From Candidatus Bipolaricaulota bacterium (GTDB lineage Bacteria > Bipolaricaulota > Bipolaricaulia > Bipolaricaulales > Bipolaricaulaceae), in assembly GCA_021129895.1 (NCBI GenBank), contig JAJOKL010000032.1, positions 1-5,088 on the forward strand: a DNA stretch of 5,088 nt, read 5' to 3'. A program made the position numbers and the translations under genes. The stretch's first letter is position 1. Every line of letters begins with the position of its first letter. The notes beneath the pieces are model-generated. The model made no database searches. It saw only the letters and a program-made list of their open reading frames with translations, and was not told the DNA's origin. This document shows positions 5,020 through 5,088 of this stretch, in pieces.

Positions 5020-5088
5020 GCAGGTGTTGATGGCGGCCTCCGGGGAGCCCCCGGCGGTGGAGCTGGTGCGGGAACTGGCCCACGGTGT
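5009..5088 (+). CDS. Unidentified gene, N-terminal 26 codons only
   Basis: An ATG at 5009 opens a frame that stays open to the window edge (MAPRQVLMAASGEPPAVEL and onward). It overlaps the thiL stop by 11 nt and has a G-rich ribosome site, GGGGGTGG (4997-5004), 4 nt upstream, so it is likely the next operon member. GTG at 5024 and ATG at 5030 are in-frame alternative starts. The LMAASGE..AVELVREL pattern is loosely reminiscent of the start of Rossmann-type glycosyltransferases such as LpxB. This is too short to assign. It does not show the P-loop of TsaE, which often follows thiL, though that motif would lie further downstream. Confidence 0.6.
   Translation, partial: MAPRQVLMAASGEPPAVELVRELAHG

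Noticed and set aside
1..5088. CRISPR array, tRNA, rRNA, transposase or phage genes
   Set aside because: I saw no regularly spaced direct repeats, no tRNA-like cloverleaf or rRNA sequence and no transposase or phage protein motifs.

Overview
A GC-rich bacterial window carrying parts of two divergent transcription units. It holds three complete protein genes, the first 26 codons of a fourth, and a TPP riboswitch. The organism cannot be named from this stretch. The high GC, strong G/C third-position bias, tight gene packing and a GTG-initiated thiL fit a GC-rich, possibly thermophilic, bacterium.

Layout. Positions 1-366 hold no credible protein gene. They contain a cluster of perfect inverted repeats and a small MITE-like element (242-342), and lie downstream of the minus-strand operon. 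Positions 367-3843 are a two-gene minus-strand operon. First comes a 771-residue molybdopterin-binding large subunit of the xanthine dehydrogenase/aldehyde oxidase family (1528-3843). Its TAG stop is followed with no spacer by the ATG of a 386-residue MFS transporter resembling the fosmidomycin-resistance (Fsr) group (367-1527). Positions 3844-4137 are a divergent control region. On the minus side it has a strong Shine-Dalgarno site and a 9-bp perfect hairpin or palindrome. On the plus side it has a plausible sigma-70-type promoter and a clear TPP (THI-box) riboswitch, followed by an expression platform that appears to hide the thiL start. Positions 4138-5019 are thiL (thiamine-monophosphate kinase), which overlaps by 11 nt an unidentified gene running off the right edge.

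How the parts work together. ThiL makes TPP, and the riboswitch in its own leader senses TPP, so the plus-strand unit looks like simple end-product feedback acting on translation. The minus-strand unit pairs a molybdenum hydroxylase catalytic subunit with a transporter. No FAD or 2Fe-2S partner subunit is encoded within the window, so the electron-transfer partners must lie elsewhere or be shared. The substrate is unknown. Purine-type binding residues are conserved, but that does not settle it. The most noteworthy items are the riboswitch's two competing 8-bp pairings, the isolated molybdenum subunit coupled to a transporter, and two hairpins with the same GGATCC/GAAA core at opposite ends of the operon. 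I see no convincing new defence or mobile system.
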